Notes under the pieces: generated by a model | What the model saw: the letters and a program-made list of their open reading frames with translations, nothing else | Told to the model about the DNA's origin: nothing | Database searches by the model: none | Program-made: the position numbers and the translations under genes | Assembly: GCA_011799875.1 (NCBI GenBank) | Contig: CM022299.1 | Span: 350,964,526 to 351,028,525 of the forward strand | Source of the DNA: Thinopyrum elongatum | Taxonomy: Eukaryota; Streptophyta; Magnoliopsida; Poales; Poaceae | Reading direction: 5' to 3' | Length of the DNA: 64,000 bases | In this document: one piece after another, positions 42,625 through 55,200 of the stretch | Layout: each line of letters starts with the position of its first letter | Numbering within the stretch: the stretch's first letter is position 1

Positions 42625-42996
42625 AGTGAGCATGCGGTCATGTGATGCTCCTTAACAAACTACCCCAACAAACGAGGACTTTATGAAATATATTTTAACA
42701 AATGCAACTTGTGTGGGAGGAACCAGACACCCTTCGATGGTATGCTATAGTGTAACGTTCATTTGGTATACCATCACATAGCATAGCATTGTAGTTGGAG
42801 CAAATTTGGCCTCACCGTTGCTTTGCTTCGTGGCTGCAATTGATCTTTGCACCAATGGCACAGCGGGTCATCTTCTAGAGAGAAGACTCACAACTATCTC
42901 CCCCTTTCCAGCTCAAGGTGGCAGATTACAGCTGTCAAATCCTATTTTGTCTTCTATGCCTATATTTTCTCCTTTGCAGCTTGCACATCCCTCATA
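42625..42996. other. Intergenic, nothing recognised
   Basis: No gene or repeat end identified; left flank of the Tourist-like MITE. Confidence 0.5.
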
Positions 42997-43216
42997 GGCC
43001 CTGTTTGTTTGGGCTTTTGCTTCTACTTTTGTAGCTTCTCCATTTTGACCAAAAAGCCATAAAAGCTCATAAATAGGAGCTTTTTTAGCTTTTGGAGCCA
43101 AATATTATTATATTGATTCATCAAAAGCCATAAAAGCTCCCAAAGCACCTATTTAGGAGCTTTTATGGCTTTTTGGTCAAAGTGGAAAAGCCGCAAAAGC
43201 CCAAACAAACAGGGCC
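42997..43216. mobile_element. Tourist-like MITE (PIF/Harbinger type)
   Basis: 220 bp with long terminal inverted repeats: GGCCCTGTTTGTTTGGGCTT at the left and AAGCCCAAACAAACAGGGCC at the right. The arms also share AAAGCTCMTAAATAGGAGCTTTT-type blocks internally. Flanked by ATA at 42994-42996 and 43217-43219. The 3-bp duplication fits PIF/Harbinger, although that superfamily usually targets TTA/TAA. No coding capacity. Confidence 0.85.
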
Positions 43217-43239
43217 ATAGTATATTGAAGCAGCTGCAA

Positions 43240-44140
43240 AGAATTTAAAGCCAGTGTTTATCGAGAAAGAATAGGCAAGAGCCTGCCCCTCTCTTGCTGC
43301 ATGGGATCTAGTGTGTAGACCTAGAAAGCAAGGTGGATTAGGAATCATGAACCTTAGTTGGTGTTTAGAATGAAGCATCACTGTTGAAACATGCAAAAAA
43401 AATTCATAACATGGTTGATATCCCTTGGGTACATTTAATTTTGAACACTTATTACAATCAAAGAGTTCCTCATGAAACCACTACTTGTGGCTCTTTCTGG
43501 TGGAGAGATATTATAAATTAACTACTTGATAAGTTTAGATCTGTCACTTGTCTCTAGGTGAATCATGGGGACTCCACTATGTTCTAGTGAGATAGTTGGA
43601 AGATCAAAGATTCAGTTGTTCCTTTACAGGAAATATTCCACTATGATGTAGATCCTTTAGTCTCTGCGATGTATGCTTTTGGTTGCGAGGATTTTTCCTC
43701 ATCATTTCATTTAACCATGTATGATCAAGCTTTCATTGAGTTCCAAACCGTTCAGGTTCTAATGCTGACTCACGATAGGCATACTGATTTGAGAACATTA
43801 GGTCTCTCATGGAGGGTGGTGGCCTTTTTTACAAAACTAAGATTTTTTTGTGATGATGAACATCCATATCATATCCAACCCTCTCCTTATCTGAATTCAG
43901 GCCAGCTGTTGCACTATGAAAATCAAACGCTTTCCCTGGATGCTCATCATGTATAGGCCTATCACCAAGGACATGCCAGAGAGGAGGCACTGGAATGTTG
44001 ATGATGTAACTACATGTATTCTTTGCCCAACACTATCCAGGGAAGACAAGAATCATCAGCTTTTCACTGCAATTCTAGTTGTAGAGTTCGGAATTATCAG
44101 CATATCCATTGGCCATTGGGAAATGATATGAGGGACTTTC
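43240..44140 (+). pseudogene. LINE (non-LTR) reverse transcriptase C-terminal remnant
   Basis: In shifting frames the sequence reads AAWDLVCRPRKQGGLGIMNL (about 43295), a hallmark of plant LINE RT C-termini, then STMFW-type and AMYAFGCEDFSSSFHL (about 43670), and finally a zf-RVT-like region (PERRHWNVDDVTTCILCPTL, about 43975-44030). Several stops and frameshifts intervene. No poly(A) tail or target duplication was located, so element limits are uncertain. The parent protein would reverse transcribe LINE RNA at the target site. Confidence 0.8.
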
Positions 44141-45089
44141 ATATGCAAGCAAGAAGAAATTTTGGTAAGCCTGATACCTCATTTTATTGATCCGGTATTG
44201 GAACAGAAAAGAGTATCCCGCACCTATTTCCCCAGAGGTGACCCTAGGTTATCGAACCCATGAGAGGAAGATTCCCTTGAAGCGATGGTCTCTAGCAAGC
44301 TTTTGTCAAAGTGTCAAATCCAGCTTTTGATCGGATCAGCAAGCAAATAGTGATTCAAACACTTATAATAAAAAGAGGTACGAGTATGAGGTCTTATACT
44401 TACAACCTTGTATTTGCGTTGGGATCAAATAGGATATTAATTTGTGCGCTAGAAGTCACCCATCGAGATGTGCTTGTTACGAATCGAAGTGGGGGATGTG
44501 TCCAAATAATATCTTGACCGGCACGAGTCCTGCATCAAGAATCAGTTGTCCTATCGCAGGCCCTATCCATCGCGCGGGGTTGCCTCGATATTAAGATAAT
44601 GAAATCAGACAAGAGCTTTGGGCATTTAATGACTACACATCATTTATCCCAAAGGATATGATCCATGTTACCCTACTGAACCTTACTGTCACTGGTGTTT
44701 GGTATAACACTTCATGGTCTCCTTGCTCCTAGCCTCACCGATGCTCGATCTCCATGATCCTAGGTACCTGCAGGGATAAAGGTCACGGACAAGACAAGTG
44801 ACATCTTCACGGAACAATTTTATTTCACACATACGGGACGTTATGTCAAAGTCTTCCATTGATCCCCTCAACAAATACCTTGGGTTGCAAAGCTCATGCC
44901 TCAACCCATACCTTACTGAACTACTCACACATGGAGATCAGATCGCGGGAAGAAAACATTGAAGAACACATCTCGAGATTGTTTGATTATAATATGTCTT
45001 ACAATGGATGCCCTATGTGATTCACGATTACAAGTATGAACTAGATGGGAGAGCACTGTGGTGGTGGTGGAGATGGCTATGGAGACAGC
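44141..45089. other. Intergenic, nothing recognised
   Basis: Low-copy-looking sequence with short open frames only and no motif I can place. Its right end is the insertion flank (ACAGC) of the Gypsy LTR at 45090. Confidence 0.5.
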
Positions 45090-45801
45090 TGTCGGCATTC
45101 TGGGATCAGGGGTACCCAGATCTGCCTGCCTGCGGCCCAGCGCGTGGGCCCATCGACGACCCTGTACTGCCCAGCTACAACACCCCTAAGACAAGCCCTC
45201 GCGAGGCGAATGATGTGGTCACCTATTACAGGCAGGGTCAAGGGCCCATCATTTGGGACCCACATGGGGCCCATCACCATCATAGGTAAGTCCCTGGACC
45301 ATGCCGGCATTCGGATGCATACATCAGGAGGATCACTCGGATGGCTCTACAGCACTTGGACAACCACACGTCACTCGGCGGACGATCGACCACTCGGACG
45401 TACAGGGCAAGAAGGCGTCGTGGGAGCTGCAATGGTCGAGGGATCCTAAGTCGTCCACTAAATAGAGTTATAACTACCGTTACCTGTAACTGCTGTAGTA
45501 TAGGCTCATTACACTAGTAACTGCCTCATTCAATGGCATTAATTGCCCCGGCGGCGTGGGAGACATGGGGCTGCAGCGCACTCTATATAAGCCGCACCCC
45601 TCGCCATAGCCGGGCATGTTCAACTCGGTAATCCTATCTATCAAATCAAAGCAAGCCTCAGGGCACGAGACATAGGGCTTTTACCTCCACCGAGTGAGGG
45701 GCCTGAACTCGTTAAACACCGTGTGTTACACCTACGCCGTAGCAAGGCTCTGCCCCTTATTCGTACCCCTAGTACACATTGTCAGTATCATAACCCCGAC
45801 A
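45090..45801 (+). repeat. Gypsy 5' LTR (first Gypsy element)
   Basis: 712 bp from TGTCGGCATTCTGGGATCAG to ...AACCCCGACA, with a TATA box CTCTATATAAGCC at about 45581. It is followed at once by GTTGGCGCCCACCGTGGGGC (45802), a primer-binding site of the kind common in grass Gypsy elements. The 3' LTR is not in the window because the element is cut at 47313. Confidence 0.88.
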
Positions 45802-45871
45802 GTTGGCGCCCACCGTGGGGCTAGGCGTCTAGCAAAATTTCACGGTATAGGTGGATTTCTTCATCATCATC

Positions 45872-47313
45872 ATGTCAGTCGGCGGCGAAACCCGCTTCGG
45901 GACGGTCTCCTTCATCGTCGACGACTCAGCGTGGCTACGCGAGGCCCTGCTGGACGTGGAGGCGTTGCCCACCCGTGGCGCGACGCACTTCTGAGCCTCT
46001 TCCTACGGAGTCCTTCTCCGATAGCCCTCGGCTCCGTACCGAGTGGTTACCCGTCCCACCGTTGTACATCGACGCAAGTGCTCCGGGCGTTCTCAACTGC
46101 TGCGTTGGATCAAGCACGCTGTCGCCACTCAGGCAGCAGCGGAACAAGTGGCAGCTATCGAGTTCGACGAGGCCGCCCTCAACCTCTCGAATGGATTACT
46201 CGGCGATTCCTCGGAGGAGTCCGAGTCCGAGAGCCTCGAGTCGACCGCCAAGATCCTTATGGCGGATAACTCCGAGCACCACATACCCCCGGGCTACACG
46301 GAGCCCAAAGACGATCACGCGGGTGCATCCCACATCAACACCAATGGCGGCTTCCCGGGGCACGAGCTGTACGTGCCTCAAGCTCTCACTCAGGAGCAGC
46401 GGGATGAGCTCCGCCGCTGGAACGATCAGCTCCTAAACACTCCCATCACCGGAATGACTCCCGAGGCACTGGCTATGGAGTCGACTCGCCTGGCTACTTT
46501 GGCCGACCGCGATCGCCTCGAACGGCTTTAGAGGGAACTGGATGAACGCGAGCGCCGTCAACCCAGCTGCAGTCGGCATAAGCGTCAGCTCTATTCGAGT
46601 GACCAGCCTCGTAAGTATCAAGTTCTTAATACTCCATTGCAAAATCTAGCAGCCGCCACTCGGATCGCAGATTCCATTCAGCCCTCCGGCTCTCCGGCCG
46701 GAGAAGGGATTCGTCAGATCCAAGCGCTTCTTAAAACAACACTGTCGCAGAATGCGGCGGCGTCCCAGTCCAGAGACCGGATCCATAGCGCATCCGTGCA
46801 TGCGGAGACCGTCCAGTCGGCTCATAGCCCACTCGGCTTGGGCTGGCGCCGAGCTACTTCCTCCTCCAGAGACCGTCATGAAGACCGGAAACGCGATCGA
46901 GTCGCGTCGCCCTGGCGTAACGACGACTACGATCGTGCACTGATGCCTCCACCCTGGGACGTCGCGTACGGGCGCCAGCCCTACGACGACAGACGGACGC
47001 ACGGCAGTGACCGCAGGCCGAGTCCTACTCGTCCGTAGAGGGACGCTCGAGACCCGCTATTCAACGTGAGATCCGTTCTCGCTTAGAACTTGGTCGACAG
47101 AGGCCGGGCCTTGCGGGAGGGCCAAGAGCACGACGTGCCAAGTGGTTCCATACCATTAGGTCCCGAATGCTTCAGCCGTTATATACGAGCGGCTGAGATT
47201 TCCAACAACTTCAGGTTGGCCATGGGAATCAGCAAGTTCACCGGTGAATCCAAGCCTGAAATTTGGTTAGAAGATTACCGAGTGGCCGTCCAGATCGGCG
47301 GCGGCAACAACAA
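45872..47313 (+). pseudogene. Gypsy gag, truncated and frameshifted
   Basis: A start MSVGGETRFGTVSFIVDDSA at 45872 stops at 45993; homologous gag sequence continues in other frames: TPEALAMESTRLATLADRDR (about 46450), the RS/RD-rich segment at 46740-47035, and ECFSRYIRAAEISNNFRLAM then GISKFTGESKPEIWLEDYRV (47170-47290), the retrotransposon gag core. It ends at about 47313 where the next LTR begins. Stops and frameshifts make it non-functional. Confidence 0.82.
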
Positions 47314-48187
47314 TGTTGTCAGTGTACTAAGTATTGGGCCACTAGTACCCCGTACTTGTGCACGGGCAGTTGTAGCCGTCCTCGCGGCAAGGCTTGCCGG
47401 GATCAGCTCGAGGTCGATTCAAGTCATCAAGGAAATCGTCAAGTCAAAGATCTGAGGATCAGCAGATAAGCAAAGCTGGAAATCGAAGGCCAGCTTCCCC
47501 GGCAAGATCCTTGCCGGGATGGCCCGTGGAGCCCGACAAGCCTCGGCGCCCGGCAAGGCTTGGTTCCCAGCAAAGCTTGGCGCCCGGCAAGCCCTGGCGC
47601 CCGGCAAGGCTGGGCGCCCGGCAAGATTCGGCCACTGTGCCACCGCTTCGGCACAGTAACGAGTTTGACATTCTGGCTCCTTCCATGGATGCGTGGAGGC
47701 ATGCCAGTGGAGGAGAGCTTAAGCGGTGCTGATGGGATGGCCCCCTTTTCCATCCCCAAGAAAGTGAGGACACCTAAATGGACACCTCACGGTGCATTAA
47801 ATGCGCTTGTCCTAATCCGTCAGGGGTTAGGTATGATACCCTGTAGCTACTTTACACCTCAATGTATATACATTTTGCCACTGTGGAGACCCCTTTCAGC
47901 ATATAAAAGGAGGCCCAAGGCAACTGCTACAGAGGAGGAGAACTTCTGGCCCATTCTGCATGCATAGCTGCTCCTTGAACGTACTGTTCATTGCGAGCGC
48001 TCCTGAAGGCTGGGCTCAAGAATATCAATAAGAACACAAAGCAGGAGTAGGGTTTTACACTGATCAGCGGCCCGAACCTGGGTAAAAACTTCCCGCGTCG
48101 ATCATTGGTTCTGCTCTTTGCGTATACCTCTCCCCCACCGAATCGTAAAGGGGTCTCTTGGGTTCCCATAGGTGTCGTACCCCGACA
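47314..48187 (+). repeat. Second Gypsy LTR with primer-binding site
   Basis: Begins TGTTGTCAGTG (47314) or TGTCAGTG (47317) within the gag of the first Gypsy and ends GTACCCCGACA at 48187, followed by TCTTTGGCGCGCCAGGTAGG, a primer-binding site. A TATA box ATATAAAAGG at 47901 and an AATAAG near 48030 show plus orientation. An internal stretch (about 47535-47635) repeats GCCCGGCAAG five or so times. It was inserted into the first element. Its partner LTR is not seen in the window. Confidence 0.85.
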
Positions 48188-48204
48188 TCTTTGGCGCGCC
48201 AGGT

Positions 48205-51200
48205 AGGGGGAGGCCAGTCTGGGAGTATAAGAATGCAGCAGATGTCATGAGGCTGCGCCCCGGGCTGAACAATAATCTGACCGCTATGCAGCTTGGCGCT
48301 CTTCGCCAAAAGTTATTCCAGCGCGAAGACAAGCACCGGCTGCCGGCAAGGATCGTCCCCTTGTGCAACAACTCTGCATTGGGGTCAATCATTGCCTTCT
48401 TGCCGATGTTTAACGCCCACGGCCTTGACCCGACCTGGGTCGAGCCAAGCGAGGAAGAAGCGCAGAAGTTCTTTGACAATCTGACGGAGAAGCCTGTCCG
48501 GCAAGAGTCAGATCTTATCCGTGCCACCACTGATCAGGAGGTAGCCTACATCGCTACCAGAGTGGAGGAAGTGAATCTTGCCGCGGAGGCCGGCAGCGTT
48601 GGCTTCACAGAGTGGGAAGCCAGCGACGCAGAGGTGGTAGTGGAGGCAAAACCTGCCGAGGAGAACAAGGTTGCCGGGGAAGAAGGTGGCGTAGTCACTG
48701 AGAACTCATCCGGCGAAGACACGGCCGAAGAGGAGACGCGAGAAGAGCCCTCGCCCCCGAAGAAGACAAAGCGTGTCCTTCGGAAAGCCGCATCAGGCGT
48801 CCCGGCAAGCCAGCCTACATCGAGCGGCGAATCCCCTGGCAAGAAAGTGGCCGGCAAGACCGGACCGCGGCAGGGGGCCCGTCAACAGCCCGCGCGGCGC
48901 GCGAGACCCACACCAGCGACCACCGCCGGAGCGGCAGGAGGGTCTCGTACAACCGTGTCAGAGGCTGCCCCGGCGCCTGCCACAGCCAAGCGGCCCAGGA
49001 CCCCTCCTCCGCCTCCCCACTCAGACATCGCAACGGAGGTCGAGTTCGACATCTCCGGCTTTAGTCCAGAGCGGGAGGAAGAAGAGTGAGTATCTGCCAC
49101 AACTTCCACCTTCCAATCTGCATCAGTCTTACTGACTTGCTTGTATTGTTTTCGCAGTGACACAGAAACCTTGCTGGAGAGGATGGCGAAGAGGTCAAGG
49201 ACTTCTACGGGCGTCGAGCCCCCGGCGGGCTCCACGAGCGCGCCGGAAACTGTCGTTGTCAGCCCGGAGTCCAGTCCTCAATGCAGCCCCCAGCACAGCC
49301 CCTAGCGTAAGTTCATCGTCCCTTTTTCTGTTGGCTGGTGCCGAGGCTCTCATTCTTGCCGCTGACATCTTTGGGTTCGCAGGAGAAGTACGGCAACAAG
49401 GAGAAAATATCCCCATTGTGCCTCCTTCATCGACCGCTCCGCCCACAAGCACATTCCCGGCAAGAGATCCTGCCGACGAGCCCGTCCGGATTGAGGAGGA
49501 GCCGACTAGCACGAACTCCGACAACCCACCCCCGGCAACCGGAGTCGTCGGGAGAGGCGAAGCCACCTCTTGACAGCCCGACGCAGGTACTCGATCGCCT
49601 CAGAGTGCTTGTTATTCTTTTCCTCTTACCTCTTTATCTTTAGTCACTTCAAAATCCAAAAACTCGATCTTATTCTGTCCTCCTCTTTCGCCCTTCAGAG
49701 TTCTCTGTGATGGAACACATGGACATCGACGCCGTCATCGAGGAGACCGCCAGGGATGCCGCCGCCGAAGCGGACAGGATCACTGCCAGCGAGGCCACCA
49801 AGGATGACGTTGCCGGGGCTGGTGATGATCTTGACGGGGAGGCCGCCAAGACAACACAAAAGGAAATCGCCGAAGAACCTGCTGAAGAGGGCGACAGGGA
49901 GGCTGGGGACCATACTGACAGCATACCTGCCGCAGGAGCGCCAGGCGCTGCATCGGCCACAGAGCCCCCTGTCACTGGTGAGGCGGCCACTGAAGACCAG
50001 CCATCAACATCTGAAGAGCCCTCATCCAGCAGGTATCTCAAGGTTGGCGAAAATCTATTCATAAACTTGCCAGGGACGGCAAGCACCGAGGCACCAGCCG
50101 AAGGAGAAATTTTCGAGGAAATTATTGCCGCTGCCGGGCTCGAAGTTGTTGACGATCCCAGTGCTAGCAGCGACAAGTCTGAAGAGGATCAGCTCCTTCA
50201 GGCCATGGGCGAGAACTTCCGCAAACTCCAGGCTCTCCATCATGCCCGAAAAGAGAAGGCGGACTCCAGAATGGCAGTTGTCGAGGCAGCCGAAGCGGAT
50301 TTTCAAAGGCGCATCGCACAAATGCAAATCTGGCACGCCGAGGCCCTTCAAGAGCTGGTTGCCGGCCGAGAACAAGTGATCCAGCAATGGAATGAGATCC
50401 TCCTGAAGTAATCAGATATGGAGAAGGCACATGATGAAGCTATTCAAAGGATTGCTGCCGAAGATGCTCTCCTGATGGGGCGCCGCATTGCTCTTGACGC
50501 TTACGAAGAAGATCTCACCGCACGTGAGCAGGCGCTCGCCGCCAAGCTTCGTAGCAAGGATGAAGACATTGAAAATCTTGTCGCGCGGCGGACCCAGGAG
50601 CTGGAGCAGAAGCACAAGGAGGCGCTCGAAGCTCTAACTGTCAGTCATGCCGGCAAGCTCAAGGAGGCCGTCGATGCTGCCGAAGCTGCAGAGGCTGCCA
50701 AGAACGAGCTGAGTGACAAAGTGAAGAGGCTGGAGACAGATCTCGACGAGCACGGCAAGGAGCTTTCGACGCTCAAGGGGGACAGGGAAAAAACCCTCCA
50801 CTCCATGGCGGAGATGCAAGTCGCCCTGTCCGACAAGACCAAGCAGCTCTCCTGCGCAGCTGATAATATTGCGGTTCTGGAGCTGAAGCTGACCACGCTG
50901 CAGAAGTCTCTCGAGGCCGGCAAGGCCCATGAGAAGGCTCTACTCAAGGATCTCCAAGGAGAGAGGAACCTGCTCAAGAGCGCCGCCGCTGCCCAGAATG
51001 AGTACGAGAAGGGAGTGGAGATCTGGACTGGTCGTCTCATTGCTGCCGCGGAGAAGCTTACCGCAGAACTGTCAACCATGGGCTTGTCGAACTTCAGATA
51101 TTCTTCCTAGGAAAGAATATCCCCAAGCGCCAGATTGACGATGTTCTTTGAAAGCATCATCAACGCGTTGAGGGCGCTCCAGTCTAGCCGGGCGAACCAA

Positions 51201-51407
51201 CTGGCAAACGAGACTCGCCGGCTTTGCCGGGCCGTCCTTCACAAGGTGCTCATCAAGGTGGTGCACAGCAATCCCGGCATCGACCTCTCCAGTGCACTCG
51301 GCCACCTGCCAAAGGATGCAAATGTTGAGGCGCTTGAGAAGTGCATCGCGCCAATCCTTGAGAAGGTGAACTCCATCAAAAGGATCGAAGGCCAGCGCAG
51401 GGATTGA
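48205..51407 (+). pseudogene. Gypsy accessory coiled-coil ORF, copy A
   Basis: Four exons by splice sites and comparison with copy C: to 49085, 49158-49306, 49383-49586, 49699-51407. The first carries GRPVWEYKNAADVMRL and a long acidic, Pro/Lys-rich tail; the last a long coiled coil (for example TQELEQKHKEALEALTVSHA) ending KRIEGQRRD. The N-terminal domain seen in copy C is missing: coding starts abruptly at the primer-binding site. Stops at 49303 (TAG), 49571 (TGA), 50409 (TAA) and 51108 (TAG). Such accessory ORFs occur in Tat-lineage Gypsy elements; function unknown. Confidence 0.8.
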
Positions 51408-52207
51408 GTGCTTCTCTTTTATTCTTGCCGCCATCATCTCATGTAAAAGACAATTAAGTCTCAAGTTAGAACTGCGGCAACTCATGGATGCAATATAATT
51501 TGACTATGTTTAGGCTCATGCTAGCTACTTTCCTTGTCTGATTCCTTTATGTATGGAGTTCATCCTACGCTTACTGAAAAACTTGCCGGTGCGCAACCTG
51601 CCGCGAGCGCTGGGTGCGGGACTTCAGCAGCCTGCCGGAGGCGCAGCAGCCGGCAAGACTCCTTGGTGCTCTCAGTGCAGCCACTTAAATTGTTGAGCGG
51701 ACTCGAAACAAAATAAGGGCGCAACTGATTACAGCAAAGGTTCCTTCGCGTGCAGATTTTCCATACAAGAATCAGAATCGTCTAAGGAAGTAACTTGGTA
51801 ACTAAAGAAAACACTTGCTCTAAGTTTTAGGACTTAGCTTTCTGGCTTTGTTCTTCCTCTGGCAAGCATCGATTCCGAATGTCACCAACTGGTATTCATG
51901 TCTCCCTTCCCCCCCGGCAAATGTGCACGCGAGGAATCCTTCTGTCTTTGAGAAAAAGAAAGAAGAGAAAATAAAGGGATGAAACCTTGGCGGTTCGTTA
52001 GAACTTACCGGGATCAGGTGTCATACAACCTCTTAGACAAACATGCATACATGAATGTGAACATGGGAATCAATAAGGGAATGTACAACACTTAAATTTA
52101 TTCATCTGTGCTCAGGGTCTGCGCCTGGCTTTGTACAAAGGATCACATGCCTTGCCGGCAAGACTTGTACAAAAAGGTGGTTGCCGGGAGCCCCCGGCAA
52201 CCGCGCC
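51408..52207. other. Spacer between accessory ORF A and inverted pol
   Basis: 51408-51655 is the 3' untranslated part of the accessory ORF and is repeated at 60345-60592. 51656-52207 is downstream of pol on the minus strand; a purine-rich GGGGGGGAAGGGAG (minus strand, about 51900-51913) could be a polypurine tract, but no LTR follows it. No gene. Confidence 0.55.
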
Positions 52208-55200
52208 TTATGGATAGAACTTGCGAAGATGTTCGATATTCCAGGAATTACTCACTGGAACGCCATCTTTGGTCTCCAGGCGGACAGCGCCAGGCCTGGT
52301 GACTCGTACTACCCGATAAGGGCCTTCCCACTTTGGCGTCAACTTGTTTGAATTATTGGCGGACTGAATCCGTCGAAGAACAAGGTTGCCTTCCTCAAGG
52401 CTTTGGGCATGAACTTTGCGGCTATGATAGCGGCGCAAAGCTTGCTGGTAGCGTGCAGCTCGCACAGCAGCCTGAAGACGATTCTCCTCAAGGAGCACAG
52501 CGTCATCTTGCCGCAGTTGCTCTTGCTCGAGCTCATCATAAGCGAGCACTCGAGGAGATCCGTATATGAGTTCCGTGGGGAGAACTGCTTCCGCTCCATA
52601 GACCAGAGCGAAGGGCGTCTGGCCGGTGGCTCGATTTGGTGTCGTTCTGATTGACCAAAGAACCGCCGGCAACTCATCAATCCAGCGTCTTCCGCACTTT
52701 TTCAGCCTGTCAAAAGTTCTGGTCCTGAGACCGCGCAACACTTCAACATTGGCCCTCTCCGCTTGGCCGTTGCTTCTCGGGTGAGCAACAGAGGCAAAAC
52801 AAATCTTGCCGCCAAGGTCTTCGACGTACTGCATGAAGGTGCGACTTGTGAACTGCGTGCCGTTGTCGGTGATGATCCTGTTAGGCACACCGAAACGGCA
52901 AACAATTCCTTTGAAGAACTTGACAGCCGACTGCGCTGTCACCTTCCTCACTGCTTCCACCTCCGGCCACTTTGTGAACTTGTCGATAGCAACGTACAAG
53001 TACTCAAAGCCCCCGGTAGCACGGGGAAAGGGGCCTAGTATGTCGAGCCCCCAGACCGAAAATGGCCAGGAGAGAGGGATTGTTTGAAGAGCTTGAGCTG
53101 GCTGATGTAATTTCTTTGAATGAAACTGGCACGCTTCACACCTGGTTACTAGTGCAGTCGCATCCTGGAGGGCGGTAGGCCAAAAGAAACCTTGCCGGAA
53201 TGCTTTTCCGGCAAGCACTCTTGACCCTATGTGAGAGCCACACATGCCCCCATGTATCTCTGCCAACAGCTCTAGTCCATCTTCCCGAGGAATGCACTTC
53301 AATTTCACACCATTTGGTCTCTTTCTGTACAGGACATCATCGACGAACTTGTACATAACAGACCGACGGGCTACTCTCTCCGCTTCTTCTTGTTCCTCAG
53401 GGAGTTCACCTATCTGAAGGAAGTGGACAATGTGCTGCGCCCATGCTGGAGCCTGAGGCTCGACAACTAGGACTAAAGGCATCTCATCCGCTGGGGGAAC
53501 ATTTGTCTCGACAGCAAGGGCCTGAGGCCCTGCCGGAGCCTGTTGTTCCCCAGCAAGCGTGTCGGTCCCGGCAACTTCCTTGCCGGCGGCTCCGGGGAGC
53601 TCTGCCGGGAAGTACTGGCCAGGGTTCAACTTTCTTCTCTTTTCTTGCCGCATCAATGGCGCCACGGATGGTTGAATCAATTGGAGCACAAAAGTTCCTG
53701 GTTCCACAGGCAACTTGAGGGCAGCACTCTTTGACAGGTCGTCAGCAACACTGTTCTCGGCACGAGGGACATGCTCCATTTGGAGACCGTCAAAGCGCTC
53801 TTCCAATTTCCTCACTTCATCTACGTAGGCTTGCATCAATGGACTTTGATAGTTCTTGTTGACGTGCCTGACGACAAGCTGTGAATCGCCTTTGATGACG
53901 AGCTTTTTGATACCAAGGTCTGCCGCGATCCTAAGACCGGCAAGCAAACCCTCGTATTCTGCAGTGTTGTTGGTTGAACTCTCCCGGGGAAAATGCATTT
54001 GGACTACGTACTTGAGGTGCTCCCCGGTGGGTGTGACAAGCAGCACGCCAGCACCGGCGCCTTGCAGCAAAAAAGCCCCGTCAAAGTACATAACCCATTG
54101 CTGATCGGTTTCCTTGCCGGGGAGACTTGTTTCTTGAACTTCTTCGTCTGGCGTCGGGGTCCATTCTGCAATGAACTCCGCCAAGGCCCTGCTCTGAATT
54201 GTGGAAGTGCTTTCAAACTTAAGACCAAAGCTGGACAGCTCCAACGCCCACTCCACGATCCTGCCGGTTGCCTCCGGATTTTGCAAAATCCGTTGCAACG
54301 GAAAGCGAGTGACGATGGTGATCTCATGTGCTTGAAAATAATGGCGCAGCTTTCTTGAGGCCATAAGGAGGCCAAAAAGCAACTTCTGGACACCAGAATA
54401 TCTTGACCTAGCTCCTTGTAGCAGAGAGCTAACAAAATAAACTGGACGTTGCACCACCTTCTTCTTCCGAACAAGTTCTTCTATTTGCGTAGATCCTGTC
54501 TTGCCAGGATCAACCCTTGCCGGGAAAGATCTTGCCGCGTCACTTGGCGGTCCTGCCGCTGATGTCGCCTCCTCATCAGCTTCTCTCTGCGCCACCAGCG
54601 CAACACTAACCACTTGATTTGTTGCCGCCAGATACAGCAGCAACGGTTCTTGTGGTTTAGGTGCGACTAGCGTCGGCGGAGAAGAAAGGTATTTCTTCAA
54701 ATCTTGCAGCGCCGCCTCCGCTTCCGGAGTCCATTTCATTGGACCTGCCTTCTTCAAAATTTTGAAGAAGGGCAGGGCGCGCTCAGCAGATTTGGAAATA
54801 AACCTGCTTAGAGCAGCAACACAGCCGGCAAGACGACGCACATCCTTGACGCGTCTCGGCGCTTCAATTTGCTCAATGGCTTTGATCTTGTCGGGGTTCG
54901 CTTCGATTCCCCGGCAAGATACAAAGAATCCGAGGAGCTTGCCGGAAGGAACACCGAACACGCACTTCTCAGGATTGAGCTTCAAGTTGATCTTGCGCAA
55001 GTTTGCAAATGTTTCTTCTAGGTCTTGAATGAGCGTTGCTTTATCCTTAGTTTTGACCACTATATCATCCATATATGCCTCCATATTTCTATGGAGTTGT
55101 GGCTCAAAACAAATCTGGATTGCTCTGGCGAATGTTGAACCAGCACTTTTCAACCCGAAAGGCATCCGTATAAAACAATACATACCACATGGGGTGATAA

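Noticed and set aside
45694..46269. 191-codon ORF over the Gypsy LTR end
   Set aside because: It crosses the LTR/primer-site border out of frame with gag and lacks any motif.
49670..51079. Ser/Ala-rich ORFs opposite the coiled-coil accessory ORF
   Set aside because: Shadow frames of a coiled-coil coding strand with biased codon use.
48205..51407. Host myosin- or kinesin-like coiled-coil gene
   Set aside because: The sequence directly follows a Gypsy primer-binding site, is present three times nearby and is tied to Tat gag-pol; it is an element accessory ORF.
51656..52207. 3' LTR of the minus-strand Gypsy next to pol
   Set aside because: A purine-rich tract is present near 51905, but no sequence matching the LTR at 47314-48187 follows it.
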